64,000 bases of DNA. It comes from an uncultured Bacteroidia bacterium. Its GTDB lineage: Bacteria > Bacteroidota > Bacteroidia > NS11-12g > UBA955. The stretch covers positions 1 to 64,000 of the forward strand of contig CALKCM010000009.1 of NCBI GenBank assembly GCA_938086785.1, written 5' to 3'. Under the pieces are notes generated by a model, which was not told where the DNA came from, did not search any database, and saw only the letters and a list, made by a program, of their open reading frames with translations. The stretch's first letter is position 1; each line of letters begins with the position of its first letter. Both the position numbers and the translations under genes were made by a program. Shown here piece by piece: positions 54,923 through 63,505 of the stretch.

Positions 54923-55209
54923 CATTACTAGTAATCCTCTCAGCCATAGTAGCCATTTTGCTTATTGGAGTTGTTCTTATACAAAATCCAAAAGGTGGAG
55001 GTTTAGCATCCAATTTTTCTCAAGGAACCCAATTATTTGGAGTTGAACGCACCAATGATATTGTAGAAAAAATAACATGGGGTTTAGCCATCGCTGTTGT
55101 TGTACTTTCTCTTTGGTCTGCTAGCTATAACGTGGGAAGAGGAGATAAGAATACACAGAAAAAAGCGCCTGTTGAACAAAACGACGAGAGAGCTTTACCT
55201 ATTAAATAG
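54919..55209 (+). CDS. secG: preprotein translocase subunit SecG
   Basis: 96 residues with two membrane helices ([20 protein letters not shown] and [15 protein letters not shown]) joined by the conserved loop [20 protein letters not shown], then a short charged tail. Part of the SecYEG channel in the inner membrane. ATGA overlap with the gene upstream. Last gene of the operon; a strong terminator follows. Confidence 0.93.
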   Translation: MTLLVILSAIVAILLIGVVLIQNPKGGGLASNFSQGTQLFGVERTNDIVEKITWGLAIAVVVLSLWSASYNVGRGDKNTQKKAPVEQNDERALPIK

Positions 55210-55222
55210 GAATACCGTTAAT

Positions 55223-55261
55223 AAAAAACGTCCTCTACTGCAAAATAGAGGACGTTTTTTT
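55223..55261 (+). terminator. bidirectional rho-independent terminator after secG
   Basis: A 15-bp stem (AAAAAACGTCCTCTA with TAGAGGACGTTTTTT) and an 8-nt loop. T runs on both strands, so it also ends the converging thioesterase gene at 55283. Confidence 0.95.
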
Positions 55262-55282
55262 ATGCCTAAAATTGGCTTTTCG

Positions 55283-55804
55283 TTATTCTGTTTCAAATAA
55301 TAGCTTAAGTTCGGAAGCATCACTTGGCTTCATTTTTCCGGCCATAATCAAACGGACCTGCCGGCGCCTAACAGCACCCTCAAATTTCTCTTTTTCTTCT
55401 TCCGTTGTCACCTCAATTTGTGGAACAAGAACAGGCTTATGTCTACTATCTAAAGCAACAAAAGTATAATACGCTTCATTACACTTAATTTTCTCATTAT
55501 TGGGAATATTTTGGGCATATACCTCTATAAAAACCTCCATGGATGTTTTAAAAGCTCGGGTAACATAGGCCTTTAAAGTAACCACATCACCTAAACGAAT
55601 GGCCTCTTTAAAACTAACACTATCTACGGATGCAGTGACTACAATTTGATTGCTATGCTTCTGCCCGGCAATTGCAGCACAAATATCCATCCAATGAAGC
55701 AGACGACCTCCCATAAGGTTATTCAGCGTATTCGTATCGTTAGGCAAGACCAGCTCATTCATTATAGTATGAGAATCTGTAGGTTTTTTTATTCTATTTG
55801 TCAT
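55283..55804 (-). CDS. acyl-CoA thioesterase (hotdog fold)
   Basis: 173 residues from ATG 55804. Hotdog fold with LNNLMGGRLLHWMDICAAIAG (in part; the catalytic Asp and the helix that wraps CoA) and SVSFKEAIRLGDVVTLKAYV, typical of the YciA/BFIT-like thioesterases. Hydrolyses acyl-CoA to free acid and CoA; chain-length preference unknown. The ATG lies inside the end of the upstream barrel-protein gene (11-nt overlap), so they are one operon. Confidence 0.87.
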   Translation of the reverse strand: MTNRIKKPTDSHTIMNELVLPNDTNTLNNLMGGRLLHWMDICAAIAGQKHSNQIVVTASVDSVSFKEAIRLGDVVTLKAYVTRAFKTSMEVFIEVYAQNIPNNEKIKCNEAYYTFVALDSRHKPVLVPQIEVTTEEEKEKFEGAVRRRQVRLIMAGKMKPSDASELKLLFETE

Positions 55805-56438
55805 GTAATGTATATCCAAGGGTGAAAGTAAATCTAAATCCGGCTCCTCTATGATCCAATGGTCTTGCCGATGCTCTGTTTAAATTAAAGTTATAATCAT
55901 TCGCCTTTGCATCTTCGTAATTGGTTGAAATACTTCTGGCATTATTTAAAACACCTCCAGCTACATCAATAACCCAGCGTTTTTTCATGTATTGATACCC
56001 TAGCATAAGGCCCAAGCCTAAGGAACTAGTGATGCGCTTACGCGAATAATTGTCTTCAGAAGAATTATTTAGGTGTACTAAATCGTTTTGCTTCTCTCGA
56101 ATGTAATAAAGTCGTGCTAATCCAGCCGTATAAAAGCCTGAGGGTGACTGCTTATTAAAATAATACCTGAGCTCAGGAGCAACAAAGAAACCCGCACAAC
56201 TATTGGATAAGGTATCTTTTTTAATCGTGCGATTCCCACCCAACAAACCAACTCCGACATTCCAAGTATACTTTGCATTGATTGTCTTTTCGTAACCACC
56301 AACCAAGCGATTGGCTAGAAGCCCCAGAGGACTAATCTTAACAATAGAAATAGGCTTATAATCTGCTGTTTGAGCATTCAACGGACGAAGCAAAGCGACG
56401 CCAACAAGAGCAAGACAAAGCAAACGAAGTACTTTCAT
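55794..56438 (-). CDS. outer-membrane beta-barrel protein, unknown function
   Basis: 214 residues from ATG 56438: signal peptide (to RPLNAQ), then alternating strands (ISPLGLLANRLVGGYEKTI; YTWNVGVGLLGGN; FFVAPELRYYF; LGLGLMLGYQY). Likely an 8-stranded barrel; similar proteins are common in Bacteroidetes without known role. It lacks the usual C-terminal aromatic (ends TLHDK). A -7 element 6 nt upstream excludes the earlier TTG start. Confidence 0.7.
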   Translation of the reverse strand: MKVLRLLCLALVGVALLRPLNAQTADYKPISIVKISPLGLLANRLVGGYEKTINAKYTWNVGVGLLGGNRTIKKDTLSNSCAGFFVAPELRYYFNKQSPSGFYTAGLARLYYIREKQNDLVHLNNSSEDNYSRKRITSSLGLGLMLGYQYMKKRWVIDVAGGVLNNARSISTNYEDAKANDYNFNLNRASARPLDHRGAGFRFTFTLGYTLHDK

Positions 56439-56444
56439 CAATCG

Positions 56445-56452
56445 CAAAGATA
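56445..56452 (-). promoter_or_regulatory. -7 promoter element of the barrel protein / thioesterase unit
   Basis: TATCTTTG on the minus strand, 6 nt before the ATG at 56438. Confidence 0.6.
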
Positions 56453-56464
56453 GGTCTAATATAT

Positions 56465-56496
56465 AAAAAAGGGTTGATGCAATGCACCAACCCTTT
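56465..56496 (-). terminator. rho-independent terminator of rplU-rpmA
   Basis: AAAGGGTTG at 56468-56476 pairs with CAACCCTTT at 56488-56496; on the minus strand the hairpin is followed by a run of six T. Confidence 0.9.
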
Positions 56497-56519
56497 CATT
56501 AAGAATTAATAAATATTCC

Positions 56520-56780
56520 TTATGCTACGGCTTCTACCACATGCACAAAGCTTCTTCCATTTTTACCTTTTTTAAATTCAACCACACCATCTGCAGTTGC
56601 AAATAAGGTATGATCTTTTCCAAGGCCTACATTAACACCAGGATGGTGTTGTGTACCTCTTTGGCGAACAATAATATTACCATTTCTGATAATTTGACCA
56701 CCGTAAATCTTCACACCCAGTCTCTTACTGTGCGATTCTCTTCCGTTATTGGTACTTCCAGCACCTTTCTTGTGAGCCAT
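56520..56780 (-). CDS. rpmA: 50S ribosomal protein bL27
   Basis: 86 residues starting directly with [15 protein letters not shown], the N-terminus that reaches the peptidyl-transferase centre, without the cleavable extension of Firmicutes. [26 protein letters not shown] is the conserved core (quoted in part). 18 nt downstream of rplU. Confidence 0.97.
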   Translation of the reverse strand: MAHKKGAGSTNNGRESHSKRLGVKIYGGQIIRNGNIIVRQRGTQHHPGVNVGLGKDHTLFATADGVVEFKKGKNGRSFVHVVEAVA

Positions 56781-56798
56781 TGTTTATCTTCTTTTAGT

Positions 56799-57110
56799 TT
56801 AACCTTTGATTGACGTAATTTTTAATTCTGTTAAGTAGTCTCTATGACCATTCTTCACAGCATACCCTTTTCTTCTCTTTTTCTTGAAAACAATAACCTT
56901 GTCTCCTTTTCCATGAGCTGCAACTGTTGCACTCACTTTGGCTCCTTTAACTTTAGGAGAACCTACCTTTGACTTGGCACCGTTGCCAACAAATAATACA
57001 TTATCAAATTCCAAGGCGTCGCCTTCATTCGCAGCTAATCTATTTACTACTAAAGACTTATCTTCTTCAACTCGATATTGCTTGCCAGCTATTTCTACAA
57101 TTGCGTACAT
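56799..57110 (-). CDS. rplU: 50S ribosomal protein bL21
   Basis: 103 residues: MYAIVEIAGKQYRVEEDKSL, then KVIVFKKKRRKGYAVKNGHRDYLT, the conserved 23S rRNA-binding loop of bL21 (in part). First gene of the rplU-rpmA pair, with a clear promoter. Confidence 0.97.
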   Translation of the reverse strand: MYAIVEIAGKQYRVEEDKSLVVNRLAANEGDALEFDNVLFVGNGAKSKVGSPKVKGAKVSATVAAHGKGDKVIVFKKKRRKGYAVKNGHRDYLTELKITSIKG

Positions 57111-57132
57111 GGTATACTTCTTTTTAGGGCTG

Positions 57133-57162
57133 CAAATTTAAGACTTTTTTATTGTTTTACAA
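57133..57162 (-). promoter_or_regulatory. promoter of rplU-rpmA
   Basis: On the minus strand, TTG (57160-57162), a 19-nt spacer and TAAATTTG (57133-57140) match the full Bacteroidetes promoter consensus. Leader of about 20 nt before rplU. Confidence 0.75.
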
Positions 57163-57196
57163 CTCAAATATTTAAAAATTATCAGAATAATTTTTT

Positions 57197-58987
57197 CTAA
57201 TCATTTAGCTTTAAAACCGCCATGAACGCGCTCTGAGGAATCTCTACATTACCCACTTGACGCATCCGCTTTTTACCTGCCTTTTGCTTCTCTAATAATT
57301 TTCGCTTTCTACTAATATCCCCTCCATAACATTTAGCCGTAACATCTTTTCGGAGTGCAGAAACCGTTTCTCTAGCTATAATTTTTGCTCCCAACCCTGC
57401 CTGAATAGCTATTTCAAATTGCTGCTTAGGTATCAACTCTTTAAGTTTTAGGCAGATTTTCTTACCTAGGTCAAAGGCATTGTCTTTATGTATGATCGCG
57501 CTTAAAGCATCTACATGCTTGCCATTTAAGAGAATATCCATTTTAACCAACTTACTAACTTTGTAGCCACTGGGCGAGTAATCAAAACTAGCATACCCTC
57601 TACTAATCGTCTTAAGTCTGTCGTAAAAATCAAAAACAATCTCTGCCATCGGCATTTCAAAACTCAATTCTACCCTATCTTGGGTTAAGTATATTTGATT
57701 CGTTAGTTCACCCCTTTTATCTAAGCATAGGGACATAATTGATCCAACATAATCAGACTTAGATATAATAGAGGCTTTAATATAAGGCTCCTCTACATAA
57801 TCCATTTTATCTGGCGATGGCAAATCAGTAGGATTATTTACTATGATTTCTGAACCATCCGTTCCAAATGCATTATAACTTACGTTGGGCACAGTGGTAA
57901 TGACCGTCAGGCCAAACTCTCGTTCCAGTCTTTCTTGAATAATTTCTAGATGTAACATTCCCAAGAACCCACATCTAAAACCAAACCCCAGAGCAGCAGA
58001 ACTTTCAGGTTCAAAGATAATGCTCGCATCATTTAACTGAAGCTTCTCCATGCTTTCTCTCAGCTCCTCGTATTCTTCTGTATCTACGGGATATAAACCC
58101 GCAAAAACCATTGGCTTTACATCTTCGAACCCAGTAACAATTTCTGTGGTAGGCTTAGCAAAATCAGTGATGGTGTCCCCCACTTTAACTTCTTTTGCTT
58201 GTTTTATTCCCGATATAATATACCCAACATCACCTGCCTTAACAGAAGCCCTAGGATCCAAATCCAACTTCAAAGCACCTACTTCATCCGCCAAATAATC
58301 TTTACCTGTATTAACAAACTTTACATGCTGTCCTTTTTTTAACTCTCCATCTAAAACTCTAAAATAGGCAATAATTCCTCTAAAGGAGTTGAATTCCGAG
58401 TCGAAAATCAATGCTTTTAGTGGAGCATCTGGCTTTCCAACTGGAGCAGGAATGCGGTCTACAATCGCATGAAGTATTTTATCTACTCCCAAACCTGTTT
58501 TACCACTTGCCGGAATAATTTCGTCCCGATCACAGCCTAAAAGTTCAACCACCTCATCTTTTACCTCCTCAGGCATTGCGCCTGGGAGATCCATTTTATT
58601 AAGAACAGGGATAATGACTAAATCATGCTCAATAGCCATAAATAAATTCGATATCGTTTGCGCTTCAATACCTTGCGAAGCATCTACGATAAGAAGAGCT
58701 CCGTCACAAGCTGCAATACTGCGACTTACTTCATAGCTGAAATCTACATGGCCGGGAGTATCAATTAAATTTAGCGTGTACTTTTCCCCATTCAACTCAT
58801 AATCCATTTGAATGGCATGACTTTTAATAGTAATTCCACGTTCGCGTTCAAGATCCATGCTATCCAAGACCTGAGCCTTTTGCTTGCGCTTATCCACAGT
58901 TTTAGTAAACTCTAGTAGCCTATCGGCCAAGGTACTTTTCCCATGATCTATATGGGCAATAATGCAAAAATTTCGGATGTTCTTCAT
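57197..58987 (-). CDS. lepA: elongation factor 4 (LepA)
   Basis: 596 residues, the usual LepA length. GTPase domain with AHIDHGKST (G1), ERERGITIK (G2), DTPGHVDF (G3) and NKMDLPGA (G4); then EF-G-like domains and the unique C-terminal domain with [21 protein letters not shown] ribosome-associated GTPase that acts in initiation or back-translocation. A -7 element lies 16 nt before the ATG. Confidence 0.97.
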   Translation of the reverse strand: MKNIRNFCIIAHIDHGKSTLADRLLEFTKTVDKRKQKAQVLDSMDLERERGITIKSHAIQMDYELNGEKYTLNLIDTPGHVDFSYEVSRSIAACDGALLIVDASQGIEAQTISNLFMAIEHDLVIIPVLNKMDLPGAMPEEVKDEVVELLGCDRDEIIPASGKTGLGVDKILHAIVDRIPAPVGKPDAPLKALIFDSEFNSFRGIIAYFRVLDGELKKGQHVKFVNTGKDYLADEVGALKLDLDPRASVKAGDVGYIISGIKQAKEVKVGDTITDFAKPTTEIVTGFEDVKPMVFAGLYPVDTEEYEELRESMEKLQLNDASIIFEPESSAALGFGFRCGFLGMLHLEIIQERLEREFGLTVITTVPNVSYNAFGTDGSEIIVNNPTDLPSPDKMDYVEEPYIKASIISKSDYVGSIMSLCLDKRGELTNQIYLTQDRVELSFEMPMAEIVFDFYDRLKTISRGYASFDYSPSGYKVSKLVKMDILLNGKHVDALSAIIHKDNAFDLGKKICLKLKELIPKQQFEIAIQAGLGAKIIARETVSALRKDVTAKCYGGDISRKRKLLEKQKAGKKRMRQVGNVEIPQSAFMAVLKLND

Positions 58988-59003
58988 ACCTTAAAAGCCC
59001 TGC

Positions 59004-59011
59004 AAATATAC
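59004..59011 (-). promoter_or_regulatory. -7 promoter element of lepA
   Basis: TATATTTG on the minus strand, full consensus, 16 nt before the lepA ATG. Confidence 0.65.
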
Positions 59012-59072
59012 AATGCCTAATCGCACAGAATTACATAAAAATCAAAAGAAATTAACACTTTAACTTTCATTA

Positions 59073-59091
59073 ATGATAGTACTCCTATCAT
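59073..59091. promoter_or_regulatory. operator-like inverted repeat upstream of the broken TetR gene
   Basis: ATGATAG at 59073-59079 and CTATCAT at 59085-59091, perfect 7-bp arms with a 5-bp spacer, located 24 bp before the TetR start codon and between it and the lepA promoter. Size and position suit a TetR-family operator; binding is inferred. Confidence 0.4.
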
Positions 59092-59114
59092 ATATGTATC
59101 TCATTATTTTAATA

Positions 59115-59554
59115 ATGAAATCTTTACTCCCAAACATAAACATTCTCGTGAATGAAAACCTCTATTTAAAGGATCCAAAATCCAGTGATCTGGGGAAAAA
59201 ATTAGTGAATCTAGCATCCACATGATTCAAGAATTGAGTTTCGAAAGCTTTACATTTAGCAAATTGGGGGAACACTTCCACCCTACCGAGGCTTCTATTT
59301 ATAAATGCTTTGAAGGGAAATACAAACTCCTCATTTGTCTACTCTCTCTGTATTGGAGTTGTATGGAGTATCAGTTCATTTTTAGCTTAGCTAATGTATA
59401 TGATGCCAAAGAGCGATTAAATAGAGCCTTGAGCATACTTACATGTGATCATCGGGCTGATATAATACCAAGAGGCTTTACAAATAGGCCAATAAAGAAC
59501 AGGCCCTTGCGATGCTTTTGGGGACTTCTTTCCCAAGATAGAAAGGAAATATAG
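59115..59554 (+). pseudogene. frameshifted and truncated TetR-family regulator
   Basis: The first 36 codons (MKSLLPNINILVNENLYLKD onward) end at a TGA at 59223. The reading resumes in another frame from ATG 59222 with IQELSFESFTFSKLGEHF, TEASIYKCFEGKYKLL and a following helix (LYWSCMEYQFIFSLANVYD). Joined, they match the N-terminal half of a Bacteroidetes TetR-type protein (helix-turn-helix and start of the ligand domain), with one base missing at about 59222. After ALSIL the similarity stops, and about 90 residues of the ligand-binding domain are absent. The 94 bp to the next gene contain nothing recognisable. A sequencing error could explain the frameshift but not the lost C-terminus. Confidence 0.65.
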
Positions 59555-59648
59555 CGTGTATATTTTTTATCCATATTTAATAGTTTAGTAAACTTTTCCT
59601 TGCCACTTGGCATCCTTTATGAAATGGATAAGTCCTAAATATTAAATA

Positions 59649-60545
59649 CTACATCCCTAATCGTAAAAAGACATTGGATAGAACCATTACAACTAAAATC
59701 CCCCGGAGCAATTGATCACTTATTTTATAATAACTCAGTTTAGGAGAACTATTGCAACCGATACTGATAATGAATGTAGAGGATAAACCAAACAAAGAAA
59801 TAAGACTAAAATAGCCGGGAGTAATCTTCATCGTATATATTCCGAGTAAGGCCAATACCAGAGCTATAGCAGAAAATAAAAGCAAGCCTCTAAGCGCCAA
59901 CTTGGGTCCAGTAGTTTCCACCACTGTTTTGTAACCAAAAATTGCATTTCCCTGCTGTCCTTCAAGATCTTTAATGATTTCTCGGCTAAACAGCACCGTT
60001 AAAATAGCTAACAAATATACAAAGAAGGGCCAATGAACATGCTCGATATAAGCCCCGTAGTGCAACCAAATACTGATAAAACAGAGAATGGTTAACAAAC
60101 TGGCTGATAGTTCACGAACAAAAGGGATACCCGATAATTTATGCGAGTACAACCAATAAACACCGACCATACAAGTGAAGAAAATAAATATTTTAACACC
60201 TGCAAATAGCGCAATAAAAACACTAATACCACTTACAAAAGCGTAGGTATTTAATAATATATCTGTAGATAAAAGTCGGTTAAATATAACCCCTTGAGGT
60301 CTATTTACCGTATCCTTCTCCACATCATAAAATCCATTAATAAGAAAAGCGCCCGCTACGGAAAATGCCGTAGCTACCACAATAATATGTAACGTATAAT
60401 CAGATAAGACAGCGAGTACAGATTGGTCTTTATTAAAAATACAAATAGCCGTGAGGTATTGGGCAATAGCCAAAAACAAGATATTTAGCCAGCGAATGGC
60501 ACGTAATAAAATGATGGCGTCTTGTAATGTACTTTTATCGGTCAA
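59649..60545 (-). CDS. UbiA-family prenyltransferase
   Basis: 298 residues, about nine membrane helices. First motif NGFYDVEKDTVNRPQ (normally NDxxDxxxD; the first Asp is Gly here) and second motif REIIKDLEGQQGNAIFGY (DxxxD-type) bind the prenyl diphosphate. Relatives are annotated as geranylgeranylglycerol-phosphate geranylgeranyltransferase or related enzymes. Last gene of the mevalonate operon, 29 nt after mevalonate kinase, so it consumes isoprenoid made there; the exact acceptor is unknown. Confidence 0.85.
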   Translation of the reverse strand: MTDKSTLQDAIILLRAIRWLNILFLAIAQYLTAICIFNKDQSVLAVLSDYTLHIIVVATAFSVAGAFLINGFYDVEKDTVNRPQGVIFNRLLSTDILLNTYAFVSGISVFIALFAGVKIFIFFTCMVGVYWLYSHKLSGIPFVRELSASLLTILCFISIWLHYGAYIEHVHWPFFVYLLAILTVLFSREIIKDLEGQQGNAIFGYKTVVETTGPKLALRGLLLFSAIALVLALLGIYTMKITPGYFSLISLFGLSSTFIISIGCNSSPKLSYYKISDQLLRGILVVMVLSNVFLRLGM

Positions 60546-60574
60546 AGGAATCTCAGATACACAAAGATACCAAA

Positions 60575-61528
60575 TTAGAATCTGTGAATAATATTGAGCT
60601 GATGATCTTTTAGGTGTTCTTGAGCCACTTTTATATCTTTTGTGAAGCCCAATATATACCCTCCACCTCCGCTACCGCAGAGTTTTAGATAGTATTTGTT
60701 CGTATCTATTCCATCCTTCCAAATTTGCTCAAATTTGGATGGTATCATTTGTTTAAAATAATCAAAAAAGAATAAACTTAACCCCTTTAAGTTATCAAAA
60801 AGACCCGTCATATCCCCTTTCAAGAAATCATGAATACAAGCATCATTCAATTCTTTAAGTTCCGTTTTAAACAACTTTCTAAAACCTCTATTTTTTAGTT
60901 TTTGCAAGAAGATAGCTACCATGCTTTGAGTGTGACCTGGGTTTCCACTATTAATAAGGAATATGGCTCCCTCCCCGTTGCTATGCTGTTTTGGCATGCT
61001 TACCGCACCCAGCTTCTCTTTATCCTTAATCAGAACCGGCAAATCAAGATAGCATATTAAAGGATCTAATCCACTGCTTGTGCCATGAAAGAAATTTTCC
61101 AATTGGCCGAGTGTCCTCTTTAAGGTAATAAAATTCTCTCCATTAGATGCCTCGGAGGACAAGATAGGATCCTTAGCGTATTTCGCATAAACAGCAGCAA
61201 CTAAAGCACCACTACTCCCTACTCCAAAACCTTGAGGTATCGTACTGCAAAAATAAATCTGACCGTCAATATCCTTTTCAAAAGAGATTAAATCCATAGG
61301 ACAAGGCAATTTTCCTTGCGCCTGCTGAACCTTTAAATAAACACAATATTTCCGAAGAGATTCATTGGAACGAATCTGTTCTGAACTTAAGGATTCGTTT
61401 GAAGAAATAAACTCCGCCTTAAAATCATGAAAAGGAATGCTTAAACCCATGGAATTTTCAATAATTCCGTACTCTCCAAAAAGGAGAATCTTAGCATAAT
61501 ATAGAGGGTTCTTATTTTTCAATGTCAT
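60575..61528 (-). CDS. mevalonate kinase
   Basis: 317 residues, GHMP kinase: AKILLFGEYGIIENS (motif 1), TIPQGFGVGSSGALVAAVY (motif 2, ATP loop), FFHGTSSGLDPLICYL (the mevalonate-kinase-type HGxxSGxD) and LKLCGSGGGGYILGF (motif 3). Phosphorylates mevalonate with ATP in the cytoplasm. The ATG overlaps the decarboxylase gene by 17 nt. Confidence 0.82.
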   Translation of the reverse strand: MTLKNKNPLYYAKILLFGEYGIIENSMGLSIPFHDFKAEFISSNESLSSEQIRSNESLRKYCVYLKVQQAQGKLPCPMDLISFEKDIDGQIYFCSTIPQGFGVGSSGALVAAVYAKYAKDPILSSEASNGENFITLKRTLGQLENFFHGTSSGLDPLICYLDLPVLIKDKEKLGAVSMPKQHSNGEGAIFLINSGNPGHTQSMVAIFLQKLKNRGFRKLFKTELKELNDACIHDFLKGDMTGLFDNLKGLSLFFFDYFKQMIPSKFEQIWKDGIDTNKYYLKLCGSGGGGYILGFTKDIKVAQEHLKDHQLNIIHRF

Positions 61529-62591
61529 TAAGTTTTATGGGTTCTCCACCCAAATCGCTACAAAAGTATTGCTTTTGACTGCATAAAGGTAATACTTCAT
61601 TTTCAACAAAGTTTATTATTTTATCTTCTTCCCTTCCATCATAAAGCAAATGAACATTTGCTCCGGCGTCAAGAGTAAAACACAAAGGCAAGTGCGTTTC
61701 TTCCCTAAAGGCCCATATTTTCTGTATGATAGCCAAGGTATTGGGCTCCATGAGAATATAGTGCATGGGACTAACCATCATCATTGCGTGCAACTGCAGC
61801 GCTTCACTTTCTACAGTGTGGATAAAGGCTGGCAAATTGTGCTTTTTTAAAGCATCAAGAACCAAATCCAATGATTTTTTTGCGGACAAATACCGAGATT
61901 CGGCATATATGTTATTGTTCAATTGTTGGTGGCCTTCGGTACTACTTACCGATTTTTCACTAGCATCTACAATCAATACAATATCCTTCCAAGACTTAAA
62001 TGATTCATGCATGCCAGTCATAGGAACGGCATACTCATCACAAGCCTCTTCAATATCTTTTGTTTTTCCCCAAACTCCTGGCTCTGAAAACATACTTCGA
62101 CAAGCGCTTCCGCTACCCAATCGAGATATTCGACTGGCCTCTCTTTTAGAATCAATTAAAGGAGTCCCCGAAAACTGCTCTTGTAAATCTACCATGCACA
62201 GGGCTAAGGCGCTAAAGCCGGCTGCACTGCTTGCAATACCTGCACCATGCGGAAAATTATTGCTGCTTCGAATCAACAGACGATGGCTTTTTAAGAAGGA
62301 ATAATTGTCCCATATTCGTTTTAGAAAAGCCTTAATTTTTGGTTCAAAACTCGCTTTTGGCAAATCATTCAATTGAAACATGAAGGAGGGCTCTTTTAAT
62401 ACTTCCTCACAAGGCATGGCTTCTACAATTGTAGTGGCACATAAATCGCTCAGCGTAAAACTGATGCTCGCATTTGCAGGCAACTGAATCCCCTTATTCT
62501 TTTTACCCCAGTACTTTACCAAGGCTATGTTTGACGGACTTTTATATGAACTAATTAATTTTGTCACGAGTTTAGTACTATTTCGTTCCAT
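61512..62591 (-). CDS. mvaD: diphosphomevalonate decarboxylase
   Basis: 359 residues. SPSNIALVKYWGKKNKGIQLP with ASISFTLSD is the family's N-terminal signature; PHGAGIASSAAGFSALALC is the ATP-binding loop and SRLGSGSACRSMF the conserved serine-rich motif. Converts mevalonate diphosphate to isopentenyl diphosphate with ATP. A GTG at 62567 forms a GTGA overlap with the upstream stop and would remove 8 residues; it is a plausible alternative start given the ATGA junctions elsewhere in the window. Confidence 0.92.
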   Translation of the reverse strand: MERNSTKLVTKLISSYKSPSNIALVKYWGKKNKGIQLPANASISFTLSDLCATTIVEAMPCEEVLKEPSFMFQLNDLPKASFEPKIKAFLKRIWDNYSFLKSHRLLIRSSNNFPHGAGIASSAAGFSALALCMVDLQEQFSGTPLIDSKREASRISRLGSGSACRSMFSEPGVWGKTKDIEEACDEYAVPMTGMHESFKSWKDIVLIVDASEKSVSSTEGHQQLNNNIYAESRYLSAKKSLDLVLDALKKHNLPAFIHTVESEALQLHAMMMVSPMHYILMEPNTLAIIQKIWAFREETHLPLCFTLDAGANVHLLYDGREEDKIINFVENEVLPLCSQKQYFCSDLGGEPIKLNDIEK

Positions 62592-63502
62592 GGAACCACT
62601 TCCATAGACTCAAATTTATCTTTATTTGAATTAAGGAGTATCTTATTTACGAGAATAACATCTCCACCCCAAGCACCGAGATATTTGCATAACCCTCCCT
62701 TAATTTGATCTATTTTTAAATTTTGATAAGCTGTTTTCAAACCCAAGCTTTGAGCAATAAAAGCCTGCCATATCTCAAGAGATAATTCCATTGCATCAGC
62801 CGTATCCGACGATTTAATTTGTTGTAAGATATTATCCAACTGAGCCATCATGAAAGAGTCCGTAGATATTAATTCTAGCTTTTCTTTCACTTCTTTCAGA
62901 GATCGTCTACTATTTACTTTCACTCCAGGAAAACACAGAAACCAATTTTTGCTAAGCTCAGAATCCATCTGCCACAAGGCCCAATTCGGCTTATTTTTAT
63001 CGCTTTTCCAATAAATCAAAGGTTTTTGCACTCGAGAAACTGCAGCATCATAACCACTTCCACCAAATACCTTTTCTTGCAACACAAGCGCATCTACATT
63101 TGCCCATTGCGCAATCAATGAAACTAAAGTGCTGCTGGTACCCAAACCAAAAGCTTGGTCAAATTCAAGTTCTATTTCAACCCTATACTTGCCTTTCAAC
63201 AAAAATTTTGGATTTAAGTCTCTAGCCGTTTGTATTAGTTCGCAAATACGACCCGATACCGTAGCATTATCTGTGGTCTTTTCAAGCACACTTCCTGTAT
63301 CTATTTCAGCCGTAAACCAGGTATCTCCAAGGTAATTTATGCTGCTCCATTTTAACTCACTACCCTCTGATTCAGATTCCCACACCGTTAATTTTTGCCC
63401 ATATTTTACAGGAAATGCAAAAGTCTCTAAACCATAAAGAGCCAGGTATTCCCCAGCCAACATGACCTTACCTGGAGCATAATATGAAAGTGTTTGTATC
63501 AA
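62564..63502 (-). CDS. GHMP kinase, probable phosphomevalonate kinase
   Basis: 312 residues: YYAPGKVMLAGEYLALYG (motif 1), FDQAFGLGTSSTLVSLIAQW (motif 2) and GGSGYDAAVSRVQKPLIYW. The G-S-G-Y-D-x-A arrangement is closer to phosphomevalonate kinases than to mevalonate kinases, and the operon lacks any other candidate for that step; so phosphomevalonate kinase by elimination. The start is TTG, 3 nt after the HMG-CoA reductase stop; no ATG is available. Confidence 0.7.
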   Translation of the reverse strand: MIQTLSYYAPGKVMLAGEYLALYGLETFAFPVKYGQKLTVWESESEGSELKWSSINYLGDTWFTAEIDTGSVLEKTTDNATVSGRICELIQTARDLNPKFLLKGKYRVEIELEFDQAFGLGTSSTLVSLIAQWANVDALVLQEKVFGGSGYDAAVSRVQKPLIYWKSDKNKPNWALWQMDSELSKNWFLCFPGVKVNSRRSLKEVKEKLELISTDSFMMAQLDNILQQIKSSDTADAMELSLEIWQAFIAQSLGLKTAYQNLKIDQIKGGLCKYLGAWGGDVILVNKILLNSNKDKFESMEVVPWNEIVLNS

Positions 63503-63505
63503 AAT

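Noticed and set aside
59222-59554. Independent 110-residue gene
   Set aside because: It is the shifted continuation of the TetR-like reading that starts at 59115 and lacks the first part of the DNA-binding domain.
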